From the NCBI GenBank assembly GCA_964035545.1, contig OZ037767.1, positions 2,798,680 through 2,862,679 on the forward strand: DNA of 64,000 bases. Direction: 5' to 3'. This document shows, piece by piece, positions 12,129 through 27,100 of the stretch. Source of the stretch: Bugula neritina (lineage: Eukaryota > Bryozoa > Gymnolaemata > Cheilostomatida > Bugulidae). A program made the translations under genes and the position numbers. Under the pieces are notes generated by a model, which did no database searches, had not been told where the DNA came from, and worked only from the letters and a program-made list of their open reading frames with translations. The stretch's first letter is position 1, and every line of letters begins with the position of its first letter.

Positions 12129-15100
12129 ATGGGAGTTCCAGCATTTTTTCGCTGGCTGAGCAGAAAGTATCCCTCTATTGTCGTTCATTCAGTTGAAGAG
12201 AAGGTATGATCATATTCATATTGATATTCATCATTTCATGATAACTTATAAGTATAACGTCATCATCATGGAATTGTCATTCATATTCATATTAAATCAC
12301 TAGAACTTGAAGTTTAACTTTTATTGGTTTGATATGTTGTGCTAAATAAGACATATACTTATAGTTGATACTAATAGTAATTCTTATTCACTTTTACTTT
12401 TAGTATTGAGTATTCACTGTCATTTAAAATGAATTAAGTTCGATCAGTATCAGTTATAGCATTTTACTTTTTAATTTTAAAACAAAGAACTAGTTGAGGT
12501 CATATTATTTCGTTCACTTTCAGGAACTGTCAACTATACATTGCAATTTTGTTAGTTTCACTATCAGCATGATCAATTCACTTCTTAGACTGAGACTCAT
12601 TCATATAATTACATTATTATTGAACTAAAAAATGTGTAAGCTGAAACTGAAAAATTGAAATATGCACTCTCTTTTTATATTTATAGTAAATGCAATTATC
12701 ATTATGATAATTATATAATAACGGTAGGGCCTATATTTATAAATTTAGTAATGGTGGATTACTATTTGTTGGCATTTGTTATTATTAGATAACTTTTTTC
12801 AATGTCTTGAGATGAATTTCTGTTGCAATCTAAAAAAAGTTGCCATTGATGACTAAAATGCATTTATAGTTTTTTTAATCATCTTCATACTGGTTTTGTG
12901 TGACTTACATATGCTGTTGCGTGAAGTAATATGGTGCAATGGTGCATGTAGGCTGAGGTTGATGTGAATGGAAAACGAATACAACCTGACTGCACGAAGC
13001 CAAATCCTAATGATGTAGAGTTTGACAACCTCTATCTTGACATGAACGGAATTATCCACCCCTGTTGCCACCCTGAGGACAAGTAAGTTAATCAATTTAA
13101 CTTAACCATTGTTGAGAAGAATTCACCGTGGAAGTTAAATTTTTGTGTGAAGCACATCATGCTCCTGTACCTCAATCAGAAATGAGAGAATCTGCATAGA
13201 ACTTTGTATCAATTATATACTCTTTGTGTGACATACAGTATAGCACATTTGTGATAACTATATACTCTTTGTGTGATGAATTCATTTATTAGTAGAGTAT
13301 ATCCAATTTGCTTTGATAGATGATATAAACCAATAAATATTACGTAAAAAGTCTTTCCTGTTTTTAGGCCAGCTCCTAAGAACGAAGATGAAATGATGGT
13401 AGCTATTTTTGAATACATTGACAGAATATTTGCGATATGCCGACCTCGAAAGTTACTCTACATGGCCATTGACGGAGTGGTGAGTCCTTTTGTTGTTGCT
13501 GTGATTGAATTATTACCAGTAAAACTGCACATTTATACTTTCAGCCCGCGTGTAGATTTCATACTATGTCGCTGCACTTTTAGGCACCTAGGGCTAAAAT
13601 GAATCAGCAAAGATCTCGACGTTTCCGTGCTTCCAAAGAATCTGCGTAAGTGTCACCTTTAATATGATATATTATACATGATATAATACAGTGTAATACA
13701 CTGTGTATAATATTTTGAAAGTGGTATGGTTTTAGCAAATCGCTATTTACTTGCTATGGTTATTGTAGAATTTTCATGTGTGCTAGTTTTCCTGGCATAC
13801 TTGAGTAAATTAATAAACATTGATTTCTTTAACTCAAAAGGATGAAAATAGAGGAGCTCTCCAAGATTAGATCTCAACTGGAAACCAACGGTTGCACTTT
13901 GCCTCCTGAAAAACCTAAAGGGGAGCATTTTGATAGTAACTGTATAACTCCAGTAAGTTAATTGTATAACTAATAGTAAGTTAACTGTCTAACTCCAGTA
14001 AGTTAACTCTAGTATGTACTCTAATAGTAAGTTTATAGACTCTAGAGTCTAGTATGTCATCTAATGAGCTGCACACATGAAGTCGTATAGACATCTATGT
14101 ATTTCCTGTTTCTGCAGGGAACTCCCTTCATGTTCCGACTGGCCGATTGTCTCAGGTACTATATCCACGAGAGACTGAACACTGACCCCGCGTGGCGTAA
14201 TCTCAAGGTCATTCTGTCCGACGCCAACATGCCTGGCGAGGGAGAGCACAAGATTATGGATTACATCAGGAAACAAAGGGGTGAGGCTCTGGTGCTATAC
14301 TCTACTAGTACATGTGCTATACTCTACTAGTACATGTGCTATACTCTACCAGTACATGTGCTATACTCTACTAGTACATGTGCTATGCTCTACTAGTACA
14401 TGTGCTATGCTCTACTAGTACATGTGCTATACTCTACTAGTACATGTGCTATACTCTACTAGTACATGTGCTATACTCTACTAGTACATGTGCTATGCTC
14501 TACTAGTGCATGTGCTATACTCTACCAGTACATGTGCTATACTCTACTAGTACATGTGCTATACTCTACCAGTACATGTGCTCTACTCTACTAGTACATG
14601 TGCTATACTCTACTAGTACATGTGCTATACTCTACTAGTAGATGTGCTATACTCTACTAGTGCATGTGCTATACTCTACTAGTATATGTGCTATACTCTA
14701 CTAGTACATGTGCTATACTCTACTAGTACATGTGCTATACTCTACTAGTACTACACGTGCTATACTTTACTAGTACATGTGCTATACTCTACTAGTACAT
14801 GTGCTATACTCTACTAGTATATATGCTATACTCTACTAGTACATGTGCTATACTCTACTAGTACATGTGCTATACTCTACCAGTACATGTGCTATACTCT
14901 ACTAGTACATGTGCTATACTCTACTAGTACATGGGCTATACTCTACTAGTACATGTGCTATACTCTACTAGTACATGTGCTATACTCTACTAGTACATGT
15001 GCTATACTCTACCAGTACATGTGCTATACTCTACTAGTACATGTGCTATACTCTACTAGTAGATGTGCTATACTCTACTAGTGCATGTGCTATACTCTAC

Positions 15101-18100
15101 TAGTATATGTGCTATACTCTACTAGTACATGTGCTATACTCTACTAGTACATGTGCTATACTCTACTAGTACTACACGTGCTATACTTTACTAGTACATG
15201 TGCTATACTCTACTAGTACATGTGCTATACTCTACTAGTATATATGCTATACTCTACTAGTACATGTGCTATACTCTACTAGTACATGTGCTATACTCTA
15301 CCAGTACATGTGCTATACTCTACTAGTACATGTGCTATACTCTACTAGTACATGGGCTATACTCTACTAGTACATGTGCTATACTCTACTAGTACATGTG
15401 CTATACTCTACTAGTACATGTGCTATACTCTACCAGTACATCTGCTATACTCTACTAGTACACGTGCTATACTCTACTAGTACACGTGCTATACTTTACT
15501 AGTACATCTGCTGTACTTTACTAGTACATCTGCTGTACTCTACTAGTACATCTGCTGTACTCTACCAGTACATCTGCTATACTCTACTAGTACACGTGCT
15601 ATACTCTACTAGTACATGTGCTATACTTTACTAGTACATCTGCTGTACTTTACTAGTACATCTGCTGTACTTTACTAGTACATCTGCTGTACTCTACTAG
15701 TACATCTGCTATACTCTACTAGTACACGTGCTATACTCTACTAGTACATGTGCTATACTTTACTAGTACATCTGCTGTACTTTACTAGTACATCTGCTGT
15801 ACTTTACTAGTACATCTGCTGTACTCTACTAGTACATCTGCTGTACTCTACTAGTACATCTGCTATACTCTACTAGTACACGTGCTATACTTTACTAGTA
15901 CACGTGCTATACTCTACTAGTACATGTGCTATACTCTACTAGTATATATGCTATACTCTACTAGTACATGTGCTATACTCTACTAGTACATGTGCTATAC
16001 TCTACCAGTACATGTGCTATACTCTACCAGTACATGTGCTATACTCTACTAGTACATGTGCTATACTCTACTAGTACATGTGCTATACTCTACTAGTACA
16101 TGTGCTATACTCTACTAGTACATGTGCTGTACTCTACTAGTACATCTGCTGTACTCTACTAGTACATCTGCTGTACTCTACTAGTACACGTGCTATACTC
16201 TACTAGTACACGTGCTATACTCTATTAGTACATGTGCTATACTCTACTAGTACATGTGCTGTACTCTACTAGTACATCTGCTGTACTCTACTAGTACATC
16301 TGCTGTACTCTACTAGTACATCTGCTGTACTCTACTAGTATATATGCTATACCCAGGTCAACCTGATCATGATCCCAACACCCACCACTGTCTCTGTGGA
16401 GCTGATGCAGATCTCATTATGCTGGGTTTGGCTACGCACGAACCTTACTTCACTATCATCAGGGAGGAGTTCAAGCCGGGCAAGCCCCGTCCCTGTGAGA
16501 TATGTGGACAGATTGGTCACGAGGCTAAGGAGTGTACTGGAGCTGCTAAGGAGAAATCTGGAGAGGTGTGTAGCCTCTGCTCCTAGTAGTTATTAGACTT
16601 AGGTCCTGTGTGTCGGCTGTAACTAGATTTTTCACTTCCTTTTTAAAGCGGGCAATAAGTGTCTGTATTACCTATGATATGATATTGATATGATACTCGA
16701 TATGATATGATATTATATGGATATGATATGATATTATATACAATATGATATATTACCTGTTAGGTGTAGGATGAAGTGTGTATTTATGATATGTGCAAGT
16801 AAAGGAGTCACCATTACTTAATAGTTATTTACACTTTAATTTGAGGGGATATATTTCACTTTTTAGTCTCTTCCATCCTGTTTTGGTGGTCAATAGCATG
16901 GTTATGGGATAATACAAACTTGATATTGTACAATACTGTATATTATACTGCTATAATACCGTATTATACACTGCTATAATACCGTATTATTCACTGCCAT
17001 AATAACGTATTATACACTGCCATAATACTGTATTATACACTGTCATAATACCGTATAACACGTTGCAGCACGACGAACTAGAGACCATAGCCCCGAGTGA
17101 AGTAGAGTTTATCTTCATCAGACTGAACGTACTGAGGGAATATCTATCCCGGGACCTCTACCTCTCCAACATCAACTTCAAGTATGACTTTGAGGTGCGT
17201 TCCTTCTAGACACCAGATGTACAATATCAGAATAGTAGATACATCATGACAATGGCAATTTTATCGTAGTACTTCTAACTATTTACTGTACTGGTTATAT
17301 TGTACTGTGAAAGAGAAAGGGAGTTATCACACCATGTCTGTGTTGTAGAGGGAGTTATCATACCATGTCTGCGTTGTAGAGGGAGTTATCATACCATGTC
17401 TGTGTTGTAGCGGGAGTTATCATACCATGTTTGTGTTGTAAAGGGAGTTATCATACCATGTTTGTGTTGTAGAAGGAGTTATCATACCATGTCTGTGTTG
17501 TAGAAGGAGTTATCATACCATGTCTGTGTTGTAGAGGGAGTTATCATACCATGTGTGTGTTGTAGAGGGAGTTATCATACCATGTTTGTGTTGTAGAGAG
17601 TGCTGGACGACTGGATATTCATGTGTTTCTTTGTCGGCAATGACTTCTTGCCTCACCTGCCGAGCTTGGAGATCAGGGAAGGTGCTATTGACAGACTAGT
17701 CAGGATATATAAGGAGACCATCAGTCACACCGGGGTGAGTCATATGTTAGATTCTAGTTTACTGAGAGTGTGTGTTGTATGTACTTACCTACACTTACCT
17801 ATACATACTTACAGTGTATGGACACTGTAAGTGAACTTACTTGCACTTAGTTAATGTGTGTGTACATCTGCTAAACGACACCCAGTTGTATCAATCATAC
17901 TTGAGCTGAGCTTGATTTTGTTGTTAGGGTTACTTAGCAACCGCAGGAGAAGTGAATCTCGCCAGAGTTCAGGTGGTGTTGAGTGCCTTAGGTGAAGCTG
18001 AAGATGAAATCTTTAAAAGTAGAAGAGAAGATGAGGTTTGTTCACTTGCTGGTTGCTCTGCTTGGTGTGTAGTTGACAGTGCATGGTATGTTGACAGTGT

Positions 18101-21100
18101 ATGGTATGTTCTAGAACATGTCTATACTTGGCCACTCAGTACTAGTTATATTGTGAAATGAGTATTCCATGCTACAAAGACTCTCGCCTTTGCTCCATGT
18201 ACCACAGCTGCATGTTCACACAGGGAGAGGAAACTTTCTTACCTTTATGATGACTCATTAAAGTTTACTTTGTATTCTGTAGTTGAGATTCAGAGCTCGA
18301 AAGAAGAATGAAAGGAAAAGAAACAGGGTGAGTAGTCACTGCACTACTGCTACTAATACTACTACTACTACTAGTACTGCTACTACTATTACTACTACTA
18401 CCACTACTACTACTACTACTACTACCACTGCTACTTCTACTACTACTACTAGTACTACTACTACTACTACTACTACTGCTACTACTACTGCTACTACTGC
18501 TACTACTACTACTACTGCTACTGCTACTACTACTATTACTACTGCTACTACTGCTACTACTACTATTACTACTGCTACTGCTACTGCTACTACTACTACT
18601 ACTACTGCTACTACTACCACCACCGCTATGACTTGCTGTAACACTGCTGCTGTGTACTAAAGATGCAGGAAGATCAGTGGTCGAAGGCTCAGAGACCTGG
18701 CTTCATGGGAGGTCCTCAGCTGTATAAACCGGGTCAAGGTCAAGATCAAAAGTACACGAAAGAAGGAGCGGCTGCTATGAGAACAGGAAACAATATGGAT
18801 GCCGCTGCGAGCCTCAGATCGATGCTTTACAAAGATGGAGAAAGCTCCACTGCCAATGTAAGAATCTGTTATTGTTTTGATTAATTTTAATTGTCTTAGA
18901 TTGGATGACTTATATTTGCTGACTTAGTTTTCCTCACTTAAAGTTGCTGCCTTTAATTTGCTGACGTTTGTTTCAGAACTCATCCAGTCAGCCAGCTGCC
19001 GGTCAGAAGAGAAAAATGGAAGACTCCGACTCTGAACCTGAGCCAGAAGATGACGTCAAGTGAGTTTCAGCAGGAGTTGTGTTTTCAACTGTAGCAGTGG
19101 GAGTTGTGTTCTCAACTGTAGCAGTGGGAGTTGTGTTCTCAACTGTAGCAGTGGGAGTTGTGTACTCAACTGTAGCAGTGGGAGTTGTGTACTCAACTGT
19201 AGCAGTGGGAGTTGTGTTCTCTGGTACAAATCCTGAAACTATGCTAAAGTTCTGAGTGTCTCTTTTACTTGTCTCTATAAAGCTGTAAAAAATTCAAGAA
19301 TGTTAGCTTGGGTTGTGTGGGTGGAGCTGTGTGCCATATGTGGGTGTGTTCACTTTAATTTCATCCTAGTGACTGTGTTTAGTCTTAGTTTTATCCTCAG
19401 TGTCTTTGTCCCGGTGTCTTACATAAATAACCTACAAATATTGCTGACGATGTTTAGTGCGTTGCTTGTTGCTTGCAGATTGTGGGAGGGCGGCTGGAAA
19501 GGCCGGTACTACGAGAATAAGTTTGGTGTGGACATAGACGATGTGGAATTCAGGCACACTGTAGCTCACGCTTATGCTATTGGTCTGTGCTGGGTGCTGA
19601 GGTGAGTGCATTAGTACCTTTTGGTAGTCGCTATCTAGGTCAATGTATGTATAGTACTCGCTATCTAGGTCCATGTATGTAGAGTACTCGCTATTTAGGT
19701 CAATGTATGTAGAGTACTCGCTCTCTAGGTCAATGTATGTAGAGAGCTAAATATCTAGGTCAATGTATGTAGAGTACTCGCTATCTAGGTCAATGTATGT
19801 AGAGTACTCGCTCTCTAGATCAATGTATGTAGAGTACTCGCTATTTAGGTCAATGTATGTAGAGTACTCGCTCTCTAGGTCAATGTATGTAGAGAGCTAG
19901 ATATCTAGGTCAATGTATGTAGAGTACTCGCTATCTAGGTCAATGTATGTAGAGTACTCGCTCTCTAGGTCAATGTATGTAGAGTACTCGCTCTCTAGGT
20001 CAATGTATGTAGAGTACTAGATATCTAGGTCAATGTATGTAGAGTACTAGATATCTAGGTCAATGTATGTAGAGTACTAGATATCTAGGTCAATGTATGT
20101 AGAGTACTAGATATCTAGGTCAATGTATGTAAAGTACTTGCTATCTATAATCTAGATAAAGACCGCCCAAAACCTCGTACCTACCAGACCTTTTACCTCT
20201 ACTCTATTATTTCATGTATATCTATACAACACAAGAAGCAGGATTAAGAGGTCTTGTCTTTTCTTTCTTTTAGGTATTATTTTCAAGGTTGTGCCTCCTG
20301 GAAATGGTACTTCCCCTACCACTACGCTCCGTTCGCCTCTGACTTCATCAACATCGGTGATCTATCCAATGACTTTGAAAAGGGCACCAAGGTTACTAGA
20401 ATTCACTCATGAATTTCCATATATCTTCTTTCCTTTATATTATATTGTGATATAAAGTTCTGTTCCTTTGCTATTCTACATTTGTTATATACTACATTAC
20501 ATATATTAAACATATTTCTAATGCAGTATATTTTTTATAAATGTTACAAAGAAAGCTATCTTCTATATTATTGTCTGCTAATTGCGTATTATTAATCTGT
20601 CTCTCTCACAGCCATTCCAACCGTTTGAGCAACTGATGGCGGTGTTTCCTGCCGCCAGCCAGGCTCACATCCCGCCCTCGTGGCGCCCTCTAATGTACGA
20701 ACCGGACTCACCTATCATTGACTTCTACCCTACCGACTTCAGAATAGATCTCAATGGAAAGAAGTGGGCGTGGATGGGTAAGATCTTTGCGTACTTTGAA
20801 TACTTTTTATGACATCATCTGCAGCACAGGTTGTGTTTCGGCTGTTTAATACTTCATATATTCATCTAGAAATGAATTTTCCTCAACACTCCCGAGCATA
20901 TTTCTGTCTTATTTCCCAGTCTTAATATTGTGTCAGGGGAAGATGATTCATAACATCTAACTGGTTATGTTGTTCCCTAGAGTTGACTACTGCCTCTTGT
21001 TGCTGCATTTAGCTTTTTTTCTTGTTCACTCGCTGCCTGTTCACTCCCTGCCTGCTAACCTGCTCCTGCTAACTCACTGCTGTTCACTTGCTGCCTGTTG

Positions 21101-24100
21101 TACCTGACAGGTGTGGCGCTGCTGCCGTTTGTGGACGAGAAGAGACTGCTTGCTGCCGTGCGGCCGCGTTACTCTGACCTGACAGAGGAGGAGAAAAGCC
21201 GAGCTGTGAAAGGCAGCGACAGACTGTTTGTCAGCAAGTGGCATCCGTCTCACGATTTCCTCGTCTCTCTGTATGAAGAGGATGACGAGAAGGTGACCTT
21301 GAGTTGGCCTTGGCCTTTATCTAGACTCATAAGTTGATATAATATACTGTTGTTGCAGCTACTGCTCTACTACTACTACTACTACTAGTAGTACTACTAC
21401 CACTAGTAGTAGTACTACTACTATACTACTACTGCTACTACTACTACTACTACTAGTACTACTATTACTGCTGCTGCTGCTACGGGTAAAAAGTTTTTTT
21501 TAGATGTCATTTATATTTCAGTCAACAAGTTATTACTCTTTGATATTAGAGTTGTTGTATATTTAATTACGGAATGCTCTAATACTTTTGAGGGTCACAC
21601 AAGCCTCATTCACTATTTTAATATATATGTATATTGATGGATAGATTGTGGTAGTGGTGTGTTGTATATTGTACTTTTCTAAGTATATTCTATGATTGTG
21701 TTTTGCAGCCCTTGACTCTAGTCACCAACTTAACTCAGGGTATGCTGGGAACTGTAAGTAAGGACGCATACGCTACCCTGCCTAATGAGTAAGTATTTCT
21801 TAGATATCAGGCTATATTGTATGACATTGAAATTTACAAATAACTTGCTTCATATTTTGCATGAATTCTTTACTTAAACAAATGTATTTTAGGACCGTAC
21901 CATCACCAGTCCCCCAGTTCTGTGACAATATCAAAAACAACAAGGCTATTATGTAAGTCCTCTCTACTTATATATATTCTATTAGCTTTATTAGCTCTAT
22001 TAAATACAGTATTTTTGTATTTCGCATCACGTGTGCTTTTGTCCGTAACAAGTAATGAGTTTATAAAATCAACATGGTAATGTACCAGCCTGATGTTATG
22101 ATAGAGTAACTTATATTGGTTTAACTATCCACCACTGTGAGAACCCCTGGCGAGAAAGGGTTTTTATGTGGTCTAAGAAGTGTGCCTTTCACCACGGTTT
22201 GGGGTAGTTATGAGCTTTTCTTGGCATTACCAGTAGTCTGGCTTGTATTCAACTCCATACACTGTGTCATACTAAAACAGTGCTGCTTCTAGTGTTATAG
22301 AGTGTGGTATTAGAGAATGTGGTATTATATATTACATTATCTTGTAGGGTGAAGTATGAAGACCCTGTATATGATGAACATCATGTCTTCCCAGCCATTA
22401 TGTTACCAGGTGCCAAGTGAGTATTACATCTCTTAGCGTTCTTACACAGGCTTAGTGTCTGTTGAAACTTCACTCTGTCCATCTAATACAGAGTTATCTG
22501 CTCACTCTATCTAATACAGAGTTGTCTACTCACTCTATCTCATACAGAGTTGTCTACTCACTCTATCTCATACAGAGTTGTCTACTCACTCTATCTCATA
22601 CAGAGTTGTCTACTCACTCCATCTAATATAGAGTTGTCTACTCACTCTATCTAATACAGAGTTGTCTACTCACTCTATCTCACACAGAGTTGTCTACTCA
22701 CTCTATCTCATACAGAGTTGTCTACTCAATCTATCTCATACAGAGTTGTCTACTCACTCTATCTCATACAGAGTTGTCTACTCACTCTATCTCATACAGA
22801 GTTATCTGCTCACTCTGTCTCATACAGAGTTGCCTGCTCAATCTATCTCATACAGAGTTGTCTACTCAATCTATCTCATACAGAGTTGTCTACTCACTCT
22901 ATCTCATACAGAGTTGTCTACTCAATCCATCTCATACAGAGTTGTCTACTCACTCTATCTCACACAGAGTTGTCTACTCACTCTATCTCATACAGAGTTG
23001 TCTACTCAATCTATCTCATACAGAGTCGTCTACTCACTCTATCTCATACAGAGTTGTCTACTCACTCTATCTCATACAGAGTTATCTGCTCACTCTATCT
23101 CATACAGAGTTGTCTACTCAATCCATCTCATACAGAGTTGCCTGCTCACTCTCTCACACAGAGTTGTCATCTCTGTCTCTAGGCTTCCAGCAGCTACACT
23201 GAAACCTGAAGATCTTCAGAAAGATAACAGAGGGAATTACGGCAACCAGCGTGGTAGGGGACGGGGACGGGGCGGCTACCGTCCCCAACTAGGTTTCACT
23301 CCAAACTCTGGTTACAGACAGAACAAAGACTCTGGTCCTGCCAACAGAATGTTAGGGTAAGACAACTCTACACTCTATGTTTATTGGTTGCCATGACTAC
23401 TGTATGTAGCAAATATTTAGTAACACATGACCTTGGCATATATATATGAAGTGCATGCATCACAACATCGAGTTATATTAACTTCTGAATTATAGTTGCG
23501 ATACGCTAGCATGCTGGCTTATATTTTATAATTTTTTTCCTAGCATCATTTGTTAGCCATAGTACTTCAAAAAATAAATCTTGCCCTAGTATATTGTGTT
23601 CTGTTTAGAATTACTATGGCGTGTATCTTATTGTTGATGCTATTTGGCTATTCTATTTTAGAGCTTCTTTACACGGTGCGGAATCTAGCAGAAATTACGG
23701 CAATTCTGTACCCCCACCCTCATCTTATGGTAAGATCTGGCTCTATGCCTCTCTGCTTCAAATCTTCTCTCTTCCCACTGCTTCCTCTTAGTATTAATTT
23801 ACTTCTGACTTTGGAGTTGTCATCACAAGCTAGCATGAGTTGAATGATATAAAATCATGTTTTTTATTCTCGCAACCCACCTCGGGGCATTCACATTAGG
23901 CTGAAACTTCTGACATGCTCTTCATAAGCTGACTATTTCCTCTTCCTGTCAGCTCTGCTGTCCAATTCTCTATCCTTACCAGTTATTATACCGAGTCTTA
24001 CCAAACTCTCACTAATAACTGTTATGTTAGTTACAACTCTTCACCTGTGTCAACATACATACTCAGTTTAATATACTAGCTGCTAGCATAGTTGTGAACT

Positions 24101-27100
24101 TACTCAGTGAACTGACCTTCATACTTACTCCGTAAAATTATCTACATGCTTACTCGGTGAACTAAAATCAAATATTAGTATTTTTGTCATTTTAATGAGC
24201 TTATATTGACATTTATACTATTTTTATTTTTGCATAGACTTGTACACTACAAAAAAACAATATGTATTATATGTTGTTTGTATACAAAGGATATATGCAA
24301 TGTTATGTTCTAACTTGTAAAAAGCTATACCACTGTTACCATACCAGTTATATTATGTCACGGTACCATATACCATTGGTGAGGACCTCAGGGCATGTTT
24401 TTATTTATAGTAGTATGCATCATCTCAAATAGTCACATGACAGTAAATACAATTCGGGAGTGTTGGGTTCGAGAATTAAAATGTTGAAAAAATCAATCAA
24501 TCAACAACTGAAAAGACATAATATTTTATTTTATTCAATGCGACACCTTCTTGCGTCAGCATTCCTGTGACAGCAGAAAGACTTTTCACACTTGATAAAA
24601 TGAATATCTACAATTACTAAATATATTACCAAATGAGAGTAACATATCTAATTGAAATGCTTTTTTTCTGAGTTGATGAAGAAAGTATAACACATGTATT
24701 TTAAAAACTCAACGGCTATATGAGTTGGAATAATGTAAAATGATATAATGTGTGCTCAATGCATTAGGTTATGAATATAGTATACTGATAACATTAGGTG
24801 ACACTTGGGTGATGAAATGCTCATGTTATATGCAGCTGAATGTTGTAACAGTCTCAGCCACCTATCTGCAACATGTGACCTCCAATCTGTTGAATATTTT
24901 ATTTATTTGGTTTAGTATTAAATGAGTCCGTCTAATATATCTATTTATATACTCTTAGATTTATGAATCATCAAATATAATGATATCATATTCTAGTTTG
25001 TTCAAAGGTTTAATGCCTTAGTTTAATAAATAAGCGCATATTTTGAGCACTTCACTCGGCCAATATGTGTTTATTTCTTATACGTTGGCCCACAAGATCT
25101 GACATGTACGGAGATTAGTCACCTGACATTCTAATTGCTGCCAATCGTGGTTGAATGAATACATCCCACAGTTACTTTCTCTTCTCACGCCCAAGATTCA
25201 TCGCCGCAGGATTCCCTTGCCTTGGGGTATTTCTCTTTAAACAAAAACCCATTGTGTAGCAGTGTTTTAGTGTATTTATCCCAAACTGTAGGAGCTAAGA
25301 AATTGTATAATTGTTTTAGACTGGAAGTATTTTTAGAATAGCTTGACCACAAAGCTCTTGATGGTTTAGGGATACAAGTTTCTCTATTGTTGCTTGACAC
25401 TGATTATATGTGACACCATTCAGCTCTTTGTTTCAGGAGAGACAAACACAGGGATTGTTCTGCAGTGTGCTACCGTTTTACGGGTCAATTAAGTGACATG
25501 CATTTTTTTATCATTTTTTTCTTGTTTTTAACTAATTTGTGGCTCTTTTGAACTGGCAACTGTAATGTCATCAACACCTACTAGCTCAGCTGATGAAATT
25601 AAAGTTGGTAGTATTTGAGGAATGTAACTGATTCCATGAGGGTATCATTCTCAGTTATGTGTACATTCGGGGTTAAATCAACAAACTGACACTTCGTCTT
25701 TAGGCCACTTCTGTTGCGACTGTAAAACTCATTCTTCTACTCAAAAATCGTCTGCCATTTTAAATAAATTGAACTTATATGAAATTATATCAGTCAATCG
25801 TTTCATCGTTCATCTTACAAGTCATTATAAAACTTAGCAGTTATTAAAAAAATCTGATTCTTTTAGAACTTTGCGAGTTTACTGAGCATGCGTGACTCAT
25901 AGCCTACTCAGTCGCCTTCGCCTGTCACTTCACTGGAATTTGCATATTTTGACATTCCCACCTCTCCAAATTTGTTTGCTTGAGAATTTTTCAACTACAT
26001 TTGCATTCTCAATCGCTGACAAGGAAAATCAAATTGCAATAACTGAAAGTTTAGTTGTTTTAATACAGTTTTATTATATTATCTGTTTAAAATTATAATT
26101 TATTTTACCTGGATTTTATTTTTAAAAATTAAAATGACTAGTTGTCTTGCTAAGAAATAAACCAACGACTAAATTGACTTAATATTGTGTCGCGGTTTTA
26201 GAAAATATAAATAAGCAGTTCCTGCAATGTAGAAAGTTTCAGCACATCAGTTATTTTTATTTTTACAATGAGTCATTCATGGCTGGTTTAGTGCAGAGTT
26301 TATTTTTTGTTGCTTTGATTCATTAAGTAATCTGTCAGTCTGCTCAGCTTTATCCGTTATGATTGGCTGTCTTCATACGGAGGATCCGCATAAATATGTG
26401 TTTGGTTAAAAAAAGATATGAAATCACGACTGAATGTATACAGCATATGCATCGACAAATACCATAATCCAGTAAATGCTCACTGCATATATGCATAGCT
26501 GTAAGGTTCTTTTGTTCTTTCAGTTTACTTACAAATTAGTGTAACATGTCAGAGATACAGGAAGTTGCGTAGCCTTAGGTCTTGTGCTGTTACTGCACAG
26601 GCAGAATGGGCATATTTCACTTGCCCTCAGCTGTAGTTTTTTACCAGCTTTAGTGTCACTTTTTTGCTAATAGAATTTACTCAAAGTCTGTTTACTCTTC
26701 ACACCATTTAAATTCGAGGCTATCTGGTACCAATATATGGGAGTCATTTTCTCCTGTATGCTACAATGTAACAAAGTGGCTTTAATGTGTTCAACACCAC
26801 ACAAGGCTTGCAACCACTCACTAATGTGTGATGAGTGCTCAAGTTCTCAATATATACAACTAGTTGTGTGAAAATATAGTTTTAATTTTCTTACTTCTGC
26901 AAACTTGAAATTCGCATTGCGTCTACATTGTGTAGACCTACTTGTGAATACCCACACTTGGCTAATAAGTTTTTAGTCTTGATTTTTGTTTGCTAAATAT
27001 AGCATGTTTTTACAAACTATATATACTAAACCCATTATTTTCCGTCTATCAACATCTGTGTGCTGCGCACATAACTGCGGAGGTGTTATGTTGTTAACGA

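Noticed and set aside
14285-16350. Possible CRISPR-like array in the 22-bp repeat regions
   Set aside because: Repeats are directly contiguous without unique spacers, and the locus is a eukaryotic intron.
18283-18660. 125-residue frame continuing XRN2 exon 11 through the ACT array
   Set aside because: Threonine/alanine run is the translated microsatellite. The GTGAGT donor at 18328 and family alignment end the exon before it.
25185-25400. Minus-strand 70-codon frame in XRN2 intron 22
   Set aside because: Composition is plausible, yet no family motif, no consistent splice sites and no transposon features. Left as unexplained.
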